From Hedera helix (lineage: Eukaryota; Streptophyta; Magnoliopsida; Apiales; Araliaceae): 64,000 nt of DNA. Made by a program: the position numbers and the translations under genes. Below are positions 1 to 12,409 of this stretch, piece by piece. Positions within the stretch are counted from its first letter, which is position 1. Every line of letters starts with the position of its first letter. Location of the stretch: positions 1,425,501 through 1,489,500 of the forward strand of contig OX359275.1 of NCBI GenBank assembly GCA_947179155.2, in the 5' to 3' direction. The notes below the pieces were generated by a model. It was not told the DNA's origin. It did no database searches and was given only the letters and a program-made list of their open reading frames with translations.

Positions 1-2584
1 TAACTAATTGTACTTACTTATTATTTAATTATAATTAAATAATAAATAATTATTAACTTAATTTTAACCTTCTTTAATTTAATGTTAATCAACCAATAAT
101 TAACTAAGTAATTAACCTTACTTATTATTTAATTAAGGAAATTAAATAATAGTTTACTAATCTTAATCCCCTTTAATTATTATTTAATGTCAATTAAATA
201 ATAATTAATTATTTAATTAATTTTAATTATTATTTAAGGTTAAATAATAATCAAATCATTCTTATTTATTATTTTAATTAAATAATAAATTATTACTCTA
301 ATAATTTAATTTCCATTAATCGTTATTTAATGTTAATTAAATAATAATTAATTACTTAATTATCCTTATTTATTATTTAATAATATTTAAATAATAAATA
401 ATTGATTTATAAATTTTATCTCTCTTTAAATATTATTTAATAGGCATTAAATAATAATTGCTAATTTATCATCTTTATTTATTATTAACATTTAAAATAA
501 TAAATAAATAATAGATTTATTTAACTTAACTATGGTTTAGCTAACTAGATTAATATTTAAAATATTTAAATATTAAACTTAATGAAAAATATCCTCCCCA
601 ATATTATTTTTGAATTATTATTATTTTTGTTATAATTTTAAATTAGTTTTTAAATATTTAAATTAATTAAAATTAACCCGAATGGCATTTTCGTAATTAA
701 GTTGAAAAACCGGACCGATGGCATTTCCGTAATTAATTCGAAAACTGAACCGAGGGCAGAATGGTAATTCTGCCAAGAAAAACACGGAGGGGCAAACTTG
801 TAATTTCGCCGGAAAATAACTACCGCGCATGGCGCGCGTTATAATATTTTCGGACCAAAACGGCGCCGTTTTTGGCAATCCGGAAATGGCTTCCGCGCAT
901 AACGCGCGGAGAAATTTTCTGCCGACGCCAAACGACGTCGTTTGGCTCCGCGTCGGTGGGTGAACAGTGCCTCGCGCATTGCGCGGCCAGTGTTAAATTT
1001 TCTCTTCCAAGCAGAATGTGAACAGTGTTTCCGGCTACCCATTTTAAATAAAAATATACCTTCAATAAATCTTTAACTCTTCAATAAAAATCCAAAAAAA
1101 TTACCAATCATCTTATATTAATTTATAACATGAAAAATTAATTTTTCATGATTTAATATCAATATTTTTTTATAAAAATTTTTACATCACATAAACTACC
1201 CTAAATCATAACTTTTTGTGTATAACTCCATTTTGAGTGATTCAAACTTTGTTTTTCTCATGATTTAATGTTCTATAATACTAGAACATCAAACCTAAGT
1301 TTTATAAAAATATTTTTGGTAATATATTTCAAAACTTGTTTACACATTACTAAATACATATTTTAGCATATAAAATATACCAAAATACAAACCAAACATA
1401 TTAAACTCAAGCATGGCATAAATATTACCACTACACATTAATAATCATATTAACATGTTTATACTAACATGATGATTTATTTAATTTAAAAACAAAACTT
1501 AGATTTAGAATAACCATTACCTTGATTTAATGGCTATCTTCCTTTTTCTTCCAAAGTAAGTTGTGAATGAAGATGACATACACCAAGAACTCCTTCTCCT
1601 CTCTTAGTATTTTGCTCTCACTATTTTCTCACTCTCAAATGCTCTCTAGCTCTCTCTTTAGCTTGAAAAATAATGAAGTATACAAGTCTTACAAATGCAA
1701 GTATACTCCTACAAAATATTAGATACACACATTGTATCTATTAATCTAGACCATAATGCATCTATATTGGATACTTACACCAGAAAGCTAACCCATACAA
1801 GTTTGGTGAGGATTTTGTGGGAAAAGACTTTCCCAAAAATCAAAACAAGCAACCTTTAATTAAATAAATGGAAAATAAAATAAAATATCAAAAAAAATCA
1901 CTTTTTCTCTCTCCTCCATGCCATGGTCGGCTGGTGACATTTTTTTCCATGTCCCAAATTATTAGTCACATTTTTATTTTTAATAATTAATAAGTTAATT
2001 TAAGTATTTTTCAAGTGGGCCAATCATTGGGCTTTAATTTAAAATACCAATTGGGCTTCTATTAAATTGTTTGGGCTACTAAATTACCAAATTTTATTAT
2101 TCTACACTTGGGCTACTAATTGACCCATGATGGGCTAATTTAATAATTTATACATTAATTATTCAATCCATGATTAAATAAATAACTAAATGGAATAAAT
2201 AATTAAATATTCTAACCCATTAGTATTAAATTACTAAAGGGACTAATAAATATTATTATTAATATTTCACATTATTTACATTAATTAATAATCATATTAA
2301 TTAATTTATTATATTTAATTCACTCATTATATTCAATTTAATTGAATATTTAATTAATAGGAAACTTATCAATTATTTTGATATTAAAACTTTAGGGTTT
2401 GTTCACCAATTTAATAACATATTAGTGACCCCCTTTAATTAATTTTAGTAATTAATTACATAATTATTTAATCACATAATTAATTAATCACATAAAAAGA
2501 TTTAAATAATCTCATAAAACTAACTCGTTGGAAATTAAATTAATAATTTAATTAATAAAGATGTGGAAATTCTAGGACATTACA
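1..2584 (-). mobile_element. F1-family long LTR, truncated by window edge
   Basis: This stretch is the reverse complement, with few differences, of 47455 to about 50026, the first two thirds of the complete 3,937-bp F1 LTR. The LTR start on the minus strand (TGTAATGTCCTAG) lies at 2584, and the missing third falls outside the window. The sequence just right of it (2585 onward) is pol coding sequence of an Athila-like element in another frame, so this is an insertion into that element. I cannot tell whether it is a solo LTR or the outer end of a whole element. No coding sequence is recognisable inside it. Confidence 0.88.
681..986 (-). promoter_or_regulatory. Palindrome/repeat cassette inside F1 LTR
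   Basis: This is a GC-rich island in an AT-rich LTR. It holds CCGCGCATGGCGCGCG (823-838), AAAACGGCGCCGTTTT (857-872), CCGCGCATAACGCGCGG (893-909), CCAAACGACGTCGTTTGG (928-945, a perfect 18-bp palindrome) and CTCGCGCATTGCGCGG (971-986). Beside them are four modules containing a GGCATTTTCGTAATT-like core at about 681, 718, 753 and 787, roughly 36 bp apart. The same set recurs in two other LTR families. GACGTC cores are known bZIP-type sites in plants; a promoter role here is inferred. Confidence 0.6.
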
Positions 2585-3328
2585 TCTACTCCCTCTTCAA
2601 TGAACATACATTCGAGACGATTAGGGAGGCTTTAAATCTGGAATGTAATCTTGCAAAACAAAAGGTAAAGATTTCTTGTTAGTAATTGGTAAGTCAAAAT
2701 ATGGATCATTACCTGTTTTCGGAGAACCATGCACAATCGCAACAGTTTTCTTCAAATCAGCACTTAAGACTAACTCCTCTTTCTCTTTCCCAAAACTCTG
2801 ACTGTATGTTGTTTTCAATTCACCCTGTCCATCATTTTTAGAAACTTTTGCTGCTAAAGAATCAATCACATCAACAGAGTAAACAGGATTATGACATTTC
2901 ATGGCATCAAAAATATTAAACTTAACAATTTCGCCATCAAACTCCATTGTCAGTGTACCACTATGAACATCGATCTTAGTCTTGGAAGTCTTTAAGAAAA
3001 GTCTTCCTAACAAAATAGGAGCATTTTGATCACCATTTTCCATATCAAGCACATAAAAATCAGCAGAAAAAATTAAATTATCTACTTGCACAAGAAAATC
3101 CTCTACTATACCCTTAGGATAAGTGTTAGACCTATCAGCCAACTGAATCTCAGTACCAGTTCTATTTAAAGGTTCAAGTTGCAAAGAAGCATATATAGAA
3201 TATGGCATGACATTAATAGATGCTCCTAGATCTAACATAGCCTTTTCAAATCTCATGTCTCTTATCTTGCAAGGGATAGTAAACATTCCTGGATCTTGGC
3301 ACTTTGTAAGGAGTTTTCTTTGAATTAC
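2585..3328 (-). pseudogene. Athila-like gypsy protease / start of RT linker
   Basis: The minus-strand translation carries a retroviral-type aspartic protease with the active-site motif LDLGASINVMP, a flap-like ILLGRLFLKTS stretch and the downstream segment TLTMEFDGEIVKFNIFDAM, typical of plant Athila/Tat-like gag-pol proteins. The frame ends after DLKPP at about 2621. One base out of frame the homology continues (residues like RLECMFIEEGV) up to the F1 LTR at 2584, so a frameshift and then an insertion cut the pol. Upstream the frame is cut by the solo LTR at 3329 and resumes at 5364 after the ATTAC duplication. The catalytic Asp is intact, but the element cannot be functional as it stands. 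Confidence 0.88.
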
Positions 3329-5358
3329 TGTAACGCCCCCAAAATCCTCGCGCTTTCGATGCGGCAGACCTTGTGCGTTAACTCTATACATCTATCGACT
3401 TAACCAATGATCCCATAATCATATTGGTTGAATTAGTCTTATTTTTGACTATACATTAAAAATTTTCTCTTAATTTTGTCCCTAGATCTTAACTTGATCT
3501 CAGTCTCATAAGTATACAAGTATCAACTTGTATTTCATCCGTATAAATGGATAAAACCATATATAACGGTTTAATTTTAACCTTAAGATTTAAATATTCT
3601 ATAACTTTACATGTTCCAACATCCACGGTATTAAATAATTAGGACAGCTCTTGGGAACAGAGAATCCCGCGGTGAATGTTTGTATCTTCACCCGTGATAA
3701 ATGTTTGCATCTTTATCCGTGACAAATGGTTGTATCTTTGTCCGGTGCAAAATTCTCTTTCCGTACAGAACATTACCCAACTAGTTAAAACCCTCATTCG
3801 AAACATATTTGTTTATAGTGATATCTCTTCATATCAATAATCCTACTTATATGGTGTTCAGAATAGTAATAACGAGTTATACCTGGGTCCGAGGAACCTT
3901 AACGATGGATTTGACCAGTCAACGTCGCTTAGTCCTGTCTCGGATGTACAGCACTCACAAGTTATTTACCGATCCTCATCCAGATAAATAGATTATTATC
4001 AATACTATGTTAAGTCTTAACAGTTCTAGGTTATATCAAAATAAAGACATAACAACATTCTGATGATAATAATTTATATCATTCATTCAATATTCGGTTA
4101 CATGTTTGTTTGTTCGTATTACAACAGTCGTTATGACTTATACAAATACAAGTAATAAACATGAAAACCTAATCTACGCTTCATCTTTACGTTCATGATC
4201 TTCTTAACGTTCATCTTTAATTTGCAAATAAGGTTTTATTCGCAAGAGTGAGCACGACGGCTCATCAAGTCTAACATACAGCACATACGCAGTTTATGCT
4301 TTCATATAAACTTTAACATGCATTGACTGAACATAATTCTCCATTTAATATCACATATAACTCACGTTCCAATAATTTATATCACAGTGACACACAAAGT
4401 GTATAAATCATGTTCATACATCGTAAACATAACGCATAACAGTTAGAAGGCTTGTAAACATCAGTTAAAGACTTCACATATCATCTATTGCATAATAACA
4501 TGACATTATATATCTCATTTATTATTTTAACAATACTAAACAAGTAGCACTTAGCAAGAGTTAGAAAACTTGCCTTAAAACCATGTTAGGGTTTTCCCGA
4601 GAAATCGTTAAACGCCTACAAAAAGGGTTACGCGACCCCGAATGTTAGTTTATCAAATTTTCCTTTTGAATAAGTCTTAGAATAACTTAACTAGACTATT
4701 TCCATAGGTGGAATTATTTGGAAAATTGTCCAACTCAAAAACTCACTTTTAAGTCACTTTTAAAAAAATAGGCAGCATGTTTGGCTGCTAGACCCCGGCT
4801 CGATCAAACGGCCACAACTTCTTCGTTTTAAAACATTTTTGAGTCGTTAAAAATTTCACGCGTTCGTAACTTCCGTCTCTACAATTTTAGTTCAGACCAA
4901 AGTTCAAGATTCCTTACTGATTTACACATATTTCCCAGTAATGGGACTGATCTAAAACTGTTTTCCCAAACCAAATGTTTTCTGCCATACATTTGTCATA
5001 CGAAAACATTTTTGAGTGATTATTGAGTCTAAATTGCTTAGAATTTCATGATCTACAACTTTCATTCAGGTTGCTAAGGCAGATTCAGACTTTAAAATTT
5101 CGGAAATTTGTAAAAATATTCTGCGACTATATTAGACTTAACTTTCTTTGATCCGATTGGTAAAACATGATACCTCAAGCATTAATTTGCTAAGATAACA
5201 TGTTCTAACACTCTGTATCACTTCATAACATAAAAATAACAAAATCATAAACCTACTTATATAAGATTTCATGACTTTTTCTCAAGAACACGAAGAACGA
5301 ATCGAAGAACACGAAGAACAACGCACTTTTACCTGCGGCGGACCTTGGGGGCGTTACA
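3329..5358. mobile_element. 2,030-bp solo LTR, TSD ATTAC
   Basis: The unit begins TGTAACGCCCCCAA and ends TTGGGGGCGTTACA, a perfect 14-bp terminal inverted repeat with TG...CA ends. It is flanked by ATTAC at 3324-3328 and 5359-5363. Removing it plus one ATTAC restores the host protease/linker reading frame. There is no internal coding sequence, primer site or second LTR, so it is a solo LTR, most like chromoviral (Tekay/Del-type) LTRs by its ends. The short ORFs inside it are not gene-like. Confidence 0.92.
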
Positions 5359-5996
5359 ATTACGGTAGACACATTTTTTCCAACTTGTACCTTTTCATAT
5401 CTTTTAAGTGCTTGCTTTCTCTTGTGTGGACACAATTCTTTCAGAAATCTAGCAAAGCGAGGTACTTGTTTAATAGCATCTAACAATGAAATTTTGACCT
5501 CACATTGATGAAAAGTTTCATATAAGTCTGAGTCTTTTTCATATTTTCTTTTTTCTGTTAAAGCGAGAGGAAAAGAGGGTACCGGTTTATACACAGAGAG
5601 AGGTGGAAATTTATGCTTATGAGTATCATTGTCGACTAGAACATTGTCGTCCTCTTGACTGTTGTCCATCTCCTTGTTGTCCACTTCAACTTTGCTTTGC
5701 TCTTTTCATGCAGACTCTGGCTTTGCTAGAGTTTCGATCTCTTTACCGCTTCTTAACGTGATTGCACTAACATTTGTTTTTGGATTCGCCATTGTTTGCA
5801 AGGGTACTTTTTTAGAATTTTGCGCCTCCAATCGACTAATTGCAGTTGCCATTTGTCCCATCTGTGTTTCCAAATTCTATATATTCGCCTTCGTTTCATG
5901 TCGAAACTGCAAATTTTCCTGTTGAAATTGTAAATTGTTAGTACTAATTTGTTTAACCAAATCCTCTAAAGACATATTAGAATTAGATGATTGGCC
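5359..5996 (-). pseudogene. Athila-like gag-to-protease linker
   Basis: On the minus strand this encodes a charged linker with the recognisable segments PPLSVYKPVPSFP, LLDAIKQVPRFARFLKELC and VGKNVSTVI, which in plant Athila-like gag-pol proteins lie between the gag zinc knuckle and the protease. The frame is open at 5253-5684 apart from the solo-LTR junction. The stretch 5685-5996 has lost its frame. It joins the protease at 2585-3328 once the 2,030-bp solo LTR is removed. Confidence 0.8.
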
Positions 5997-6998
5997 CTAT
6001 TGTTTGTTGGGATATGGCTGCTTGTATTGTTGGTAGCTTAGAAAGTTTGGATTTGTGGGTTGATTTCCTTGTGGATTTCCATAGCTGAAATTAGGATGAT
6101 CTCTCCAACCTGAGTTGTATGTGTTCGAGTAGGGATCATATCTTTTTTGTGGTTGACCAGAAAAACCACCTGCTGCATTTACTTGTTCATAGGACTCCTC
6201 TTGAAGAGTGGGGTACATATTTGTTGGATGTCCTACTACCGCACAAATCCCACAAGCTTTTACATGTTGTGTATTACCTACAACCACTTGACGAACAAGA
6301 GAGGTTAGACTATCAATTCGTTGCTCAATGGAAGAAATATTTACCTCATTGACATTTTTGGATGAAAAATCAAGTCTAGTGCCAAATTGTTAGGAATTAG
6401 CCGCCATGTTTGCAATTAAGTTCCTTGCAGCTTCAGGCGTTTTGTCCACCAAAGCACCTCCACTAGCAGCATCAATCATGCTTCTACCAGTAGACATGAG
6501 TCTTTCATAGAAGTATTGGATGAGGAGTTGCTCACTGATTTGATGGTGGGGGCAGCTTGCACATAATTTCTTGAAACGTTCTCAATACTCGTACAGGGGT
6601 TCTCCATGGTTCTGTCTCACACCACAAATGTCTTTTCTGATATTGGCTGCTCGTGAAGTGGGAAAATATTTTTTCAAGAATAGTCTTTTCATCTCTTCCC
6701 ATGTGGTGATGCTTCCGGAGGGTAGGTAGTAGAGTCAATCCTTAGCCAAATCTTTCAAGGAAAATGGAAAAGCTCGTAGATTGATTTGCTCTTCAGTCAC
6801 TCCAGAAGGTTTCAGACTTGTGCAGACCATATGAAATTCCTTTAAATGTTTGTGCGGATCTTCACCTGCAGGGCCATAAAAATTGGGCAATAGATGGATT
6901 ACACCAGATTTTAATTCAAAGGAAGTGTTAGCATCTAAATTTGGAAAAGTTATGCTTAAAGGTTGTTGATTCAAATCAGGGGCTGCAAGCTTATTCAA
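5997..6998 (-). pseudogene. Athila-like gag (capsid-like domain and zinc knuckle)
   Basis: The minus-strand gag starts at an ATG at 6998. The first segment (6998-6735) holds FELKSGVIHLLPNFYG and DPHKHLKEFHMVC, hallmark gag motifs of Athila-like plant elements. It continues in a second frame (6738-6532, with CKLPPPSNQ at its end) and a third (6287-5997) with the zinc knuckle CGICAVVGHPTNMYPT. The knuckle's last Cys is Tyr, so metal binding is probably lost. At least two frameshifts and several stops break the gene. In a working element this protein would form the virus-like particle that packages element RNA. Confidence 0.87.
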
Positions 6999-7129
6999 AG
7001 TTCAATTTCTAACCATGATTTCCATCTTTAACCTGCACAACTCAAATAAAATATGAAAAATAAAAAAGCTAAGAATAATTACTAAATTAAATAAATATTT
7101 ACAAAAGCACAAAATTAAATTAAAATCAT

Positions 7130-7147
7130 TTCCCGGTGATGATGCCA
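7130..7147 (-). other. Decayed primer-binding site (tRNA-Asp type)
   Basis: The minus strand reads TGGCATCATCACCGGGAA. It matches the TGGCGCCGTCGCCGGGGA-type site of Athila/Tat elements, complementary to the 3' end of plant tRNA-Asp, apart from changes that are nearly all C-to-T or G-to-A at CpG positions. It sits just inside the 5' LTR and upstream of gag, as expected. The tRNA assignment comes from memory of the family. Confidence 0.6.
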
Positions 7148-7155
7148 AAATTTGG

Positions 7156-8744
7156 TGTTATGTCGCAAGCACCCAAAAATAAAATCTTACTTTTGAAAAA
7201 TATTAATGTAGTAATGTAAGCAAGAGTCGATCCCACAGAGAATGATTAATTTAGTTTTATGTTTTTGCAAACAAAAATTGGGGGGTTTTGTAATTAAAGA
7301 AATAATTTAAATAAAATTAACTAAAATAAATAAGAAATAAATTAGAAGAAAAAGCCTTGGTTTAAGTCAACATCCACCATCAAGAATTTACAACTGATCA
7401 CTGATGCAAAAATAACTCAATTCATATCTTAAACATTCACCGTAGAAAGAACTACTCGTACGTGGAATAATTTTTCTCATCTCTCCTTAATTTTAGATAA
7501 GTAGACACATGCGTTCTAAATTACCCTTACTATTAAACAACTCCCGGCACATGCTAAAGATTTAATTTAATAACAGCTTTAAGAATTAGAGAGATCGTTG
7601 AACTAAACAACACAAGCCATGTGTTTGCATTTAATTTAGATAAATATTCTTCCTAAGATAAAATAATCTTTTGATCTGCAAAACAATTATTAAACTTAGT
7701 TGCTTCACAAATAGCAGTAGATTAATATGAATAATAAACTAGTAGGTCTCCTAGCAATTAAACAAACTAATCATAAAATTAAGCACAGAAAAATATCCAA
7801 TACTCAAAATATAAATTGAACAATTAAAATAAATTAGACCTCACAGTGTATAAATCTTGATGACTTCAATCACTTAAACCAAGAAAAATAAATTAACTAC
7901 TCATAATTGTAAGGAATACTAAATAATAGAAGAGATAATTTTTATTATAATAGAAAAGTTATATATTACATTGTGTCTCAAGCCCCCTATTTATAGGCTC
8001 CAAAATCCTCCTAACCATAGTAGAAAATACACTTTCCAAACTCTAATAGGATTTTAAAATACAAATAAAAATAAAAATAAACTAAAATAATTATTATCCT
8101 AACCCTAATTAGAATTAAAATCCAATTTGGAATCAAAAAGTAGCAAAATTCGCGAAATAATCCTGTTTTTGGCAATTAACGCGCAGCTAAACAAGCCCTT
8201 AGCGTCCTCTGACCGGTCAACTGCTCTCCTTGCGCGCATTGTGCGCTTAGGCACGATCCTGCCACGAAATGACGTCGTATTCTGCTCACTCAACATCCGC
8301 GCAATGCGTGCGGTTCTTTTTCCTGGCCCAAACGACGCTATACACCGTCGTTTTGATGCAGCTGCTGTTCATGTAGCGCGTCAGGCGCGCATTTGCCAAA
8401 TTGCTATATTTACCAAATTTCCCCCGGATCTTTGCAGAATTTACAGAAATGCCCTCAGCTTTTAATTTTCCTACAAAAATAAATATAAATTAATTAAAAA
8501 TAAATAAAAATAATATAAAAATACTAAAAATCCTGAAAACACATAATAATAAATAAAACACCTAAAACACTATTAATAAATAAAAAGAAATATAAAATTA
8601 TCTAAATTATCATAAATTAACTAAAATCCTATAAAACCTATTAAAACCAATATAAACTAAATAATTAAACATTTAAGCACACAATAAATATAAAAACTAA
8701 GTATTAGGGAATAAAAATATCGTATAATTGAACCCTGTCAGACA
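7156..8744 (-). mobile_element. 5' LTR of the Athila-like element
   Basis: The inner edge is placed at TGTTATGTCGC (7156), next to the primer site. The outer edge is placed at about 8744, where the minus strand would read TGTCTGACAGGG. The stretch includes GCAAGAGTCGATCCCACAGAG (7208-7228), common near the 3' end of such plant LTRs. Both edges are estimates because the partner LTR is outside the window. The GC-rich part near 8170-8460 gives spurious ORFs on both strands and is the third example of the palindrome cassette. Confidence 0.65.
8230..8459 (-). promoter_or_regulatory. Palindrome cassette inside the Athila-like LTR
   Basis: The cassette contains TTGCGCGCATTGTGCGCT (8230-8247), a GACGTCGT core (8271-8278), TCCGCGCAATGCGTGCGG (8296-8313), CCAAACGACG ... 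CCGTCGTTTTG (8328-8355, an imperfect long palindrome) and GCGCGTCAGGCGCGC (8376-8390). Two AATTTACAGAAATGCCCTC-like modules follow (about 8405 and 8439). Order and content match the F1 and F2 LTR cassettes although the surrounding LTRs look unrelated. Regulatory function is inferred. Confidence 0.55.
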
Positions 8745-10514
8745 TATTGATTATTTTTTGATTTATTTGTTGATGAAGTTAGCACCAATGTTAACAGTCA
8801 CAACGACAAGTGTTGAAATAAGATTTTGAAGTATGAATTATCGTGAAAAAACTTATTACGTAATCGGATGAAGATACTTTGATGAATAATTGTTTAGTGA
8901 TGTACATTAAAAAAAAGTATTTGTATATAACAGTTAATACGAAAGATATAATGTACGTATTTATTTTAAGATATGAAATCACGAAAAATTAATGATGTTG
9001 TGAACATTGTTATCTTATTTTAAATTATGTATAACTTTACAAGACTTACAAATATGTTGTACTAATTTTTTTAATTAATTAATTTTTCTATAACATTACA
9101 ATTTTGAGTTTTTAACAGTAAAGAAAGGAATATAAAATTTAAATTTGAACAACAAAATAGAAAACTGATAAGTTTTCTTTATCTTGTTATTGAATTTATA
9201 AAGGAAAGTGAAAAAAAGTTAAAATTTATATTTAAATAAACCCTTATATTTGTTTTGTTGTATTTATAATGTAAAGCGAACAATAGAAATTATAGAAAAT
9301 TAGTTTATGTTATTTATTTTTTTGTTCAAATTTGGACACACTACTTTTGACAAGAAAAATAATCAAGTTTTTAGTCCACTTTTAAAAAAATAAAACAAAC
9401 CATGAGTAAATAAAATTAGTTAACGGCGACATAACGTGGGGTAGCCCTTTGCACGATATTGTCTTGAACATTTTTGATAACAAATAGTGGCCGAAATAAG
9501 TAAGTACAAAATATAGGCTATTGACCACAAGCATATTCGGCCAATAGTGTATCCATTGAACCGTCGGCCTCTATATAGATTGAGCGAAGTTCCACTTACT
9601 AGTGATGACCCAAGAGGCTCCTATAGTCCAATGGCCATTTTTTTTTATCTTTACTATTTAATAAAAAAAAAACTCACTAAAAACATAATTGGATAAAAAA
9701 ATTATGTTTTTTGTTCATTTTATTTCCTTTTTGTTTATTTTAAAACTCAGTAATATAATGAGAGTTAAAAAATTATTTACAAAAAATAATTCTATTTACG
9801 CTGATATTAAATCCTGGATCCTCTACTGTAGATATGCATATTCTTTCATCGGAAAACCAACCCGAAAAAAGGCTAGCTTTATGCCATATGAAACTTTTAT
9901 TGGGGCTCCTTTTTTTTTTTTCCTTAAAGAAATAAATAAATCCTTATTTGATTTATTTATTTTTGATAAAAAGTTTTTCATCTCTCAGGTGTAGTATTTA
10001 AAATTAACTAATTTTAATAACACAATCTTGTATTTTTATTATTATGCACATTATAAATTTAGAGGATCAGTATATGTACCTTTGTCACATACTTTTATCA
10101 TATTATATGTAGTTCTATTTACGTTCTAAAGATAAATTATTATTAATTTTTTGAAAGTCATTTTTAGACATTTCAAATTAAAAGTTAATATGATTTATTT
10201 ATAATTATTAAACAATAAAATATTTTCAGTAAGTTGTATTTTTTATATTATTTACAATATTACTCATTATATAGACTAAATTTAAAAGAATTTAAATTAA
10301 TTTTGAACTTGACAATGTTCTAGTGATGTTTAAAAATAAAACGACGATCTTAATTTATATAATAATTAACCATATATTAATAACAAAATCTTGTATACTA
10401 TACATTTTAAAGATTTGGAGAACCAAAGTATAGTATATAAACATACGTCACAAAAATTTTGTTGTTGGAAGAGATAATATAATTTTTTAGTATGATAAGT
10501 AATATGACATATGA
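8745..10514. other. AT-rich intergenic DNA, no supported gene
   Basis: No recognisable protein, RNA gene or clear repeat structure was found. The longest plus-strand ORF (9689-9994) is Phe/Lys-rich with homopolymer runs and no motif. A less AT-rich stretch at about 9420-9620 may be old repeat DNA, but I could not classify it. Confidence 0.6.
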
Positions 10515-10680
10515 GTGGTTTTACACTTACCCTCAAATTTGATTCATAAATCTTATCCTTATATAAGATAAAGAAGTATGGTCTCACTTTATTTGTAAAA
10601 TACAAATAAAATGGGACCATACTATTTCGTCTTTTTTGCGGGTAGAGCTAGCAGGTAAATTTTGAGGATAAGTCTAGAAT
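10515..10680. repeat. Foldback (MITE-like) element
   Basis: A near-perfect central hairpin at about 10575-10623 pairs AGTATGGTCTCACTTTATTTG with its complement. Outside it, ACTTACCCTCAAATTTG (about 10527) is matched in inverted order by AAATTTTGAGGATAAGT (about 10656). The whole looks like a short inverted-repeat element. I could not define a target-site duplication. Confidence 0.45.
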
Positions 10681-10849
10681 TTTTCTATGACATATAGATC
10701 ACATAACTTTATAATTCACAAGCATGATACCCGTGTAAGGCGGCTAGTTTATAAAATAGTTTGTGAAAGTTTGAAAAGTTTCTTTACTGACATAATGGTC
10801 ACCTTAAAATGATTTAAAGGATATAGTAGGCTCAAGAATAGAATTAACA

Positions 10850-10956
10850 AATTGGTCAGGCTGCGATCGGGCTAGGCCAAAACGGCCTAAGTTTTTTTGG
10901 GCCTAAAAAATACAGTCCGTGACTCGAACGAGCCTGGTTGGTACGTGGGCTAATTG

Positions 10957-11037
<81 letters not shown>

Positions 11038-11740
11038 TATTTTACACAATTATGATACAAAATATGATATTTTGATTTTGGACTATTAAGTGTAGCATGC
11101 AATTTGTTTTATTCAATAAAAATATTCTTATTAATAAAAAATATTGAAAAACTTATATTTAATTAAGAAATAATTTTAACTTTATAAATTATTGTGAGCA
11201 TTATTTATTTGATTAAATATGTGAAACTAATAATTGTAATTAAATACCAAATTATTAATTTTTAAAAAATGCTAGAATAATACCACAAACACATTACACA
11301 TATATTTATTTATATAGTGACAATTATTTGACTGTATATGTAACGTATTTTGCTATGTGCAAGTATATAAAAATATAATTACTTAATTATTATTTTTTAT
11401 TAACATTTGATAATCCATAATATTTTAAATTTTGCCTTATTTAAGTTCTTTTATATCTAATAGTTATATGTTTGGAGATAACAGTATTGTGAACAAATGC
11501 ATAGAAGTTTTCTTACATAAATTGATCTAAACGATTAATGAATTAAGTTATTTCTAATTTTTTTTTATATATTAATGTATTTTATTTTATTTTATTTGAA
11601 AATTAAAAAAAAATTAGGCCACAGGCCGCGTCAAAATGACTCACTTTTTTAAGGTTGAAAAATATAAGCTCGTGCCCACTTTTTTCAGGTCGAGCCGAGT
11701 CAGCCCACGGACTTGTACTATTTTTGTCAAGTCTTCTCAA
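10850..11740. repeat. Possible non-autonomous DNA element with GC-rich ends
   Basis: Two GC-richer blocks with GGGCTAGGCC/CGGCCTAAG and, on the other strand, GGGCTGACTCGGCTCG/TGGGCACGAGC motifs bracket an AT-rich middle containing the microsatellite. Such GGGCC-rich terminal blocks occur in hAT-type non-autonomous elements of plants. The ends align poorly by eye and no duplication was found, so this is tentative. Confidence 0.25.
10957..11037. repeat. (ATT)n microsatellite
   Basis: About 27 consecutive ATT units, essentially uninterrupted, ending in TATTTATTTTAC. Such a long pure array is likely to vary in length between individuals. Confidence 0.97.
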
Positions 11741-12404
11741 GAATATGTCAATTTGTGTGATTAAAGGTTAAAATGATTATGTAAAACCTCTTTGAATTAT
11801 AATATCAAACAAGTAATGTGCAATTTTAGTGGACAATTTTCAGCTTCCGCAGCAAATCAATTAAAAAAAACAAAAAAAAACATTAATTTACTATTATTGC
11901 AATAGCAAACAAAGAAAATGATGAGCATAACTTTTCAATCATCAAGATCGTAAATGGAAGAAAGAGCAAAATAAGGAACACCAAGAATCAACTCAATCCA
12001 CAAATTGAAAAAGAAAAGATTATAAAGCAACCTCACATGCATATTTCATGCTACTCAATAATTACCACTTAACTTGGCAAATATGGATGATCGTTTGTTT
12101 TATTGTATATTGCATATAATAATAGAAAATAGATTAGCATTTATATATGTGCGAAACATGGGATTTTATTGAACAAAACTATATAGATTTGGTATTTTCT
12201 ATTGCACTTTTATAAATACTAGTATACATACCTTAGCAAGATAAGGGCATTTTTTTCTTATTTGATTATTTATTTTGACAAAAATTGATCACAAATAATA
12301 TGTAAAATTAATTAACAATTTATAACAACATGATATTATATTATTATGCACTTTCAAAATTTTGGAAATTATTATATATACCTTTTACACAAACCTCTAT
12401 CAAT
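11741..12404. other. AT-rich DNA, nothing recognised
   Basis: No ORF with motifs, no RNA gene and no clear repeat. It ends at the ATCAT target-site copy (12405-12409) of the large E3 element. Confidence 0.6.
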
Positions 12405-12409
12405 ATCAT

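Noticed and set aside
2585..2598. Purine-rich GAAGAGGGAGTAGA (minus strand) directly before the F1 LTR start, looking like a polypurine tract that would make 2585-8744 the body of the F1 element.
   Set aside because: It is coding sequence for Glu-Glu-Gly-Val in the Athila-like pol, one frame off from the protease ORF, and the 5' LTR at 7156-8744 does not match F1. The LTR inserted into pol by chance at this point.
9689..9994. 101-codon plus-strand ORF in the intergenic part.
   Set aside because: Phe/Lys-rich, with homopolymer runs and no motif, signal or neighbour to support it.
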